Source: an uncultured Clostridia bacterium (GTDB taxonomy: Bacteria > Bacillota > Clostridia > Oscillospirales > Ruminococcaceae). From it: a DNA stretch of 45,234 nt. Made by a program: the position numbers and the translations under genes. Shown here in pieces: positions 42,732 to 45,234 of the stretch. The notes under the pieces are model-generated. The model saw only the letters and a list, made by a program, of their open reading frames with translations. It was not told where the DNA came from and did not search any database. The stretch is from assembly GCA_947627045.1 (NCBI GenBank), contig CANQUM010000014.1, positions 1 to 45,234 of the forward strand. The letters run 5' to 3'. The stretch's first letter is position 1; every line of letters starts with the position of its first letter.

Positions 42732-43088
42732 TTTGCAGGCATTTTAAACATTAACAAAAATAAAAAAAGGCGGAGAGCCTGTGGAGGCTGCAGGGGTTAC
42801 CCCTGCACGCAGTTTTAGCCCGCCGTAGCACAAAAAACCGCCTTTAGCAATTTTGCCAAAGGCGGGCAGCGTGACGCTGCACCCATTTCGCATTTCAAAA
42901 TTGCAAAACGTGAATTTTTTGTATCTTGCGTTTTTCATAAAAGTTTGACCCGCCGTTGCAGGCATTATGAATATTTTCAAAATAAAAAAAGGCGGCAGAG
43001 CCTGTGGTGGCTGCAGGGGTAACCCCTGCACGCAGTTTTAGCCCGCCGTAGCACAAAAAACCGCCTTTAGCAATTTTGCCAAAGGCGG
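42732..43088 (-). repeat. Left tRNA-linked repeat array (about 1.6 units of 222-224 bp)
   Basis: Read on the minus strand, starting directly after tRNA-Gly: a CCGCCTTT...AAAGGCGG terminator hairpin, TGTGCTACGGCGGGC, GTGCAGGGGTTACCCCTGCA, GGCTCTGCCGCC plus T run, then TGCCTGCAACGGCGGG, CGCAAGATACAAAAAATTCA, GGGTGCAGCGTCACGCTGCC, then the hairpin again. The second cycle is cut off near 42732. The same sequence in the same orientation relative to the tRNA lies at 44849-45234. It contains no convincing gene. Confidence 0.9.
43053..43088 (-). terminator. Terminator of the Val-Asp-Gly tRNA operon, inside the repeat unit
   Basis: Minus strand CCGCCTTT-G-GCAA-AA-TTGC-T-AAAGGCGG followed by TTTTTTG. 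Confidence 0.85.
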
Positions 43089-43111
43089 AATGGATAAAAC
43101 GTCATCGTTTT

Positions 43112-43187
43112 TGGAGCGGGCAACGAGGCTCGAACTCGCTACCTCCACCTTGGCAAGGTGGCGCTCTACCAGATGAGCTATGCCCGC
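43112..43187 (-). tRNA. tRNA-Gly(GCC)
   Basis: Acceptor GCGGGCA pairs with TGCCCGC; the anticodon loop reads GCC within CTTGCCAAG; GTTCGAG T-loop; discriminator T and an encoded CCA (43114-43112). Last of three tRNAs in one minus-strand transcript. Confidence 0.95.
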
Positions 43188-43190
43188 GAA

Positions 43191-43267
43191 TGGCGACCTG
43201 AATGGGAGTCGAACCCACGACCTCTAGCGTGACAGGCTAGCGTTCTAACCAACTGAACTACCAGGCC
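43191..43267 (-). tRNA. tRNA-Asp(GTC)
   Basis: Acceptor GGCCTGG pairs with TCAGGTC (two G-U pairs); anticodon loop CTGTCAC gives GTC; GTTCGACTC T-loop; discriminator G; encoded CCA. Starts 3 nt from tRNA-Gly. Confidence 0.95.
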
Positions 43268-43374
43268 TTAGTCCCGGCGAAAGCCGAGACCAGTCTAAAA
43301 TGAAAAAAAGAATTTTAAATATGCTGCAAATAAACTCTGCCTAATCAAACGAAAAGGCAGAGCAACCGCAGTAT

Positions 43375-43450
43375 TGGTGGGAACAACAGGGCTCGAACCT
43401 GTGACCCTCTGCTTGTAAGGCAGATGCTCTCCCAGCTGAGCTATGCTCCC
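43375..43450 (-). tRNA. tRNA-Val(TAC)
   Basis: Acceptor GGGAGCA pairs with TGTTCCC; anticodon loop CTTACAA gives TAC; GTTCGAGCC T-loop; discriminator A; encoded CCA. First of the three-tRNA operon; about 107 nt separate it from tRNA-Asp. Confidence 0.95.
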
Positions 43451-43483
43451 AAAGAACGCCGACAATTAACAGACGACTTATAC

Positions 43484-43512
43484 ATTATATATAGTTTAAA
43501 AGAACTTGTCAA
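43484..43512 (-). promoter_or_regulatory. Consensus promoter of the tRNA operon
   Basis: Minus strand TTGACA (43512-43507), 17-bp spacer, TATAAT (43489-43484), a perfect sigma-A match. Confidence 0.9.
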
Positions 43513-43550
43513 GACCCAAATTAAAGTTATTTACAATATTTTAATATTAT

Positions 43551-43583
43551 AAAAAACATAGGACTGCCCAAAAGAGCAGTCCT
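43551..43583 (-). terminator. Intrinsic terminator of the signal-peptidase-like gene
   Basis: Minus strand AGGACTGC pairs with GCAGTCCT, followed by ATG and six T. Confidence 0.8.
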
Positions 43584-43602
43584 AACAAACGATAAAAGCC
43601 AA

Positions 43603-44568
43603 TTACTTATCAGAATTATCATCAGCGGAGTTATCATTATTCTCCAACATTTCCTGATGATTATTATGGGCGTCCTTAACGGCTTTTTCAGCCTTAGGAA
43701 GCTCAAATTCTTTCAGTTTAGCATTTTCCTCCTCGAGAATTTTCATAAGCTCTTCAATAGCGTTATTAGTAGGCTTTGTGAGATCCTCTTTCATTTCAAC
43801 CAAATCATCTTTATTAACGCCTTCTTCAATAAGCGGTTCATTCAAAATTTCAGAATCCTTCTCACTTATATTAATTGTTTGGCTAGTTGAACTTTCCTGG
43901 TGAATATTCTGCAATGTTTCTTTTTCATTAACGAACTCGTCAAAAGAAGCCTGAGCGCCGTCATTAATTTGCTCAATACTTTCGTGATACTTCTCTCTCA
44001 TTTTCTCTATGTCGGCAATTTGTTTTGTCTTGCTATGCTTTCCAAGCGCAAAGAAGATAATCATTAGCAATGCAGGTAAACCTATAAATATAATGTATCC
44101 GAGAGAAGAATTAGCGAGAACAATGATCTTGCCCATCAATTCAAACTGATAATTTGCTATTCCGACTATCTTATTACCTTTTACCAATGTAGTATCTTCT
44201 GAATTTTTAAATTTAAGTTCATAATAGAGTTTATTATCTTCATTGACCAGATTTACAAAATACATAGCGGTTGTACCGTAAGTTGTACCGTTCTTTCCTG
44301 AAACATCATCTGCAATAACGACTTTGCCAATATCCTCCTGAGTAGGCTTGCCGTTAGTTGCAAACACCAATGAATTTTTCTTTATATCCGGCGACATATA
44401 ATCATCATGAATAAGATAAAGGCTGTAACCGCCGATGCTGGGGGTAACATTTTCATTTTTGAACGCAAAATGCACTAATACAACAAACGCAGTCGAAAGA
44501 ATTAAAATAATCAGAAATATAATTCCCAAAATCTTGCACGGAGAAGTTTTTACCTCTTGAGCGCTCAT
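43603..44568 (-). CDS. SipW-like signal peptidase homologue, probably inactive, with acidic cytosolic tail
   Basis: 321 aa. A first membrane helix (about 13-35), an outside domain (about 36-150), a second helix (about 152-175), then about 145 residues of acidic coiled-coil-like tail. The outside domain has the layout of S26B signal peptidases: YMSPDIKKNSLVFA matches the SMxPTIxxGDLV box, but the nucleophile position before Met is Tyr57 rather than Ser, and the usual THR(I/V) histidine region reads TAMYFVNLV. VKGNKIVGIANYQF matches the KGD...GKV end. A protease role is therefore unlikely; scaffold or sensor is a guess. AAAGGA lies 10 nt before the ATG. Confidence 0.75.
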   Translation of the reverse strand: MSAQEVKTSPCKILGIIFLIILILSTAFVVLVHFAFKNENVTPSIGGYSLYLIHDDYMSPDIKKNSLVFATNGKPTQEDIGKVVIADDVSGKNGTTYGTTAMYFVNLVNEDNKLYYELKFKNSEDTTLVKGNKIVGIANYQFELMGKIIVLANSSLGYIIFIGLPALLMIIFFALGKHSKTKQIADIEKMREKYHESIEQINDGAQASFDEFVNEKETLQNIHQESSTSQTINISEKDSEILNEPLIEEGVNKDDLVEMKEDLTKPTNNAIEELMKILEEENAKLKEFELPKAEKAVKDAHNNHQEMLENNDNSADDNSDK

Positions 44569-44711
44569 AGAAGCAACATCCTTTCTTATCTTTTGCTTTC
44601 AATAAGTTCCACGAAATAAGTATAACACAACTTATTTAATTTTTCAACGTATTTTTTCAAAAGAGTATAAAAGTTCTTTTCTGTTTTAAAATAAAATTAA
44701 AAATTAAGCTA

Positions 44712-44739
44712 TTGACTTTAATTTTTCGTATGATATAAT
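44712..44739 (+). promoter_or_regulatory. Promoter of tRNA-Thr
   Basis: TTGACT (44712-44717), 16-bp spacer, TATAAT (44734-44739), 33 nt before the tRNA. Confidence 0.8.
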
Positions 44740-44772
44740 TACTAATGTCTTTTAAACTTTAAAGTTGAATAA

Positions 44773-44848
44773 GCTTGTGTAGCACAGTTGGTAGTGCAGC
44801 TCATTCGTAATGAGCAGGTCGCAGGTTCGAGTCCCGTCACAAGCTCCA
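44773..44848 (+). tRNA. tRNA-Thr(CGT)
   Basis: Acceptor GCTTGTG pairs with CACAAGC; anticodon loop TTCGTAA gives CGT; GTTCGAGTC T-loop; discriminator T; encoded CCA. It reads ACG codons. A repeat array begins one base after the CCA. Confidence 0.95.
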
Positions 44849-45234
44849 ACGGCGAGCCGCCGCAGGCTCTGCCGCCTTTTTTTATTTTTGTTAATGTTTA
44901 AAATGCCTGCAACGGCGGGTTAAATTTTTGATAAAAAACGCAAGATACAAAAAATTCACGTTTTGCAATTGTGAAATGCGTAATGGGTGCAGCGTCACGC
45001 TGCCCGCCTTTGGTAAAATTGCTAAAGGCGGTTTTTTGTGCTACGGCGGACTAAACTGCGTGCAGGGGTTACCCCTGCAGCCGCCACAGGCTCTGCCGCC
45101 TTTTTTTATTTTTGTTAATGTTTAAAATGCCTGCAACGGCGGGTTAAATTTTTGATAAAAAACGCAAGATACAAAAAATTCACGTTTTGCAATTTTGAAA
45201 TGCGAAATGGGTGCAGCGTCACGCTGCCCGCCTT
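44849..45234 (+). repeat. Right tRNA-linked tandem repeat array, 224-bp unit, running off the window
   Basis: CAGGCTCTGCCGCCTTTTTT occurs at 44863 and again at 45087, a 224-bp period; about 1.7 units are in the window. The array opens with GGCGAGCCGCCGCA, giving a GC hairpin (CGGCG-AGC-CGCCG) plus T run that should terminate tRNA-Thr. Each unit also holds GTGCAGGGGTTACCCCTGCA, GTGCAGCGTCACGCTGC and the CCGCCTTT...AAAGGCGG hairpin. No believable gene is present. Confidence 0.9.

Noticed and set aside
42744-43031. 95-aa ORF in the left repeat array, and a similar 65-aa ORF at 44928-45125
   Set aside because: Both arise from the repeated hairpin sequence read on the same strand as the tRNA-linked unit, with no ribosome site and proline-rich, hairpin-derived composition.
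42732-45234. The tRNA-flanked segment as an integrated mobile element
   Set aside because: There is no integrase, excisionase or duplicated tRNA end; the flanking repeats are inverted with respect to each other and run past the window, so an element boundary cannot be shown.

Overview
The window looks like chromosome of a low-GC, Gram-positive, anaerobic gut-type Clostridia, most likely Oscillospiraceae/Ruminococcaceae. Supporting signs are strong AGGAGG ribosome sites, TTG and GTG starts, sigma-A promoters with 17-bp spacing, a SigH-like sigma factor, a SpoVD-like penicillin-binding protein with PASTA domains, a MurE with the meso-diaminopimelate signature, and secreted lysine-rich Fn3 proteins. 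The genus is an inference. No phage, plasmid, transposase or CRISPR array is visible.

Layout. 1-2.5 kb: a GNAT acetyltransferase, a three-gene operon of unknown function, and a YfcE-like phosphodiesterase. 2.7-6.5 kb: a secreted tandem-repeat protein divergent from a small XRE regulator, with two palindromes between them; a hairpin-rich element bounded by a 15-bp direct repeat; a YkuE-like phosphoesterase and a patatin-like lipase. 6.7-11.7 kb: tex, an ECF sigma/membrane anti-sigma pair, a zinc-ribbon protein and a SigH-like sigma factor. 11.8-26.5 kb, all minus strand: a division and cell-wall (dcw) cluster in the order mraZ, rsmH, ftsL-like, PBP, murE, murF, ftsW/spoVE, murG, murA, ftsQ/divIB, an unknown gene, ftsZ, followed by a fumarase beta subunit. 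mraY and murD are absent from their usual places. 27-31.7 kb: an ECF transporter S component, then malQ-glgP for alpha-glucan breakdown. 31.7-37.4 kb: cardiolipin synthase, rmuC, two unknown genes, inorganic pyrophosphatase and a BspA-like LRR protein. 37.5-39.8 kb: xylulokinase and a small transaldolase. 39.9-45.2 kb: a large secreted protein, a Val-Asp-Gly tRNA operon, a signal-peptidase-like gene lacking the expected catalytic serine, tRNA-Thr, and 224-bp tandem repeats directly downstream of both tRNA transcripts.

Most of the window is housekeeping. The less explained signals are: (1) five ATTT(A/G)CACA repeats spaced near whole helical turns between mraZ and the ECF transporter gene; (2) the tRNA-linked tandem repeats, each carrying intrinsic terminators, with a diverged relative near 2.7 kb; (3) the apparently inactive SipW-like protein with a long acidic cytosolic tail; (4) the palindrome pair overlapping the promoter of the secreted repeat protein beside the XRE gene; (5) the unknown three-gene operon at 0.6-1.85 kb; (6) an unknown gene inserted between divIB and ftsZ. 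All functions were assigned by reading motifs; no database search was run.
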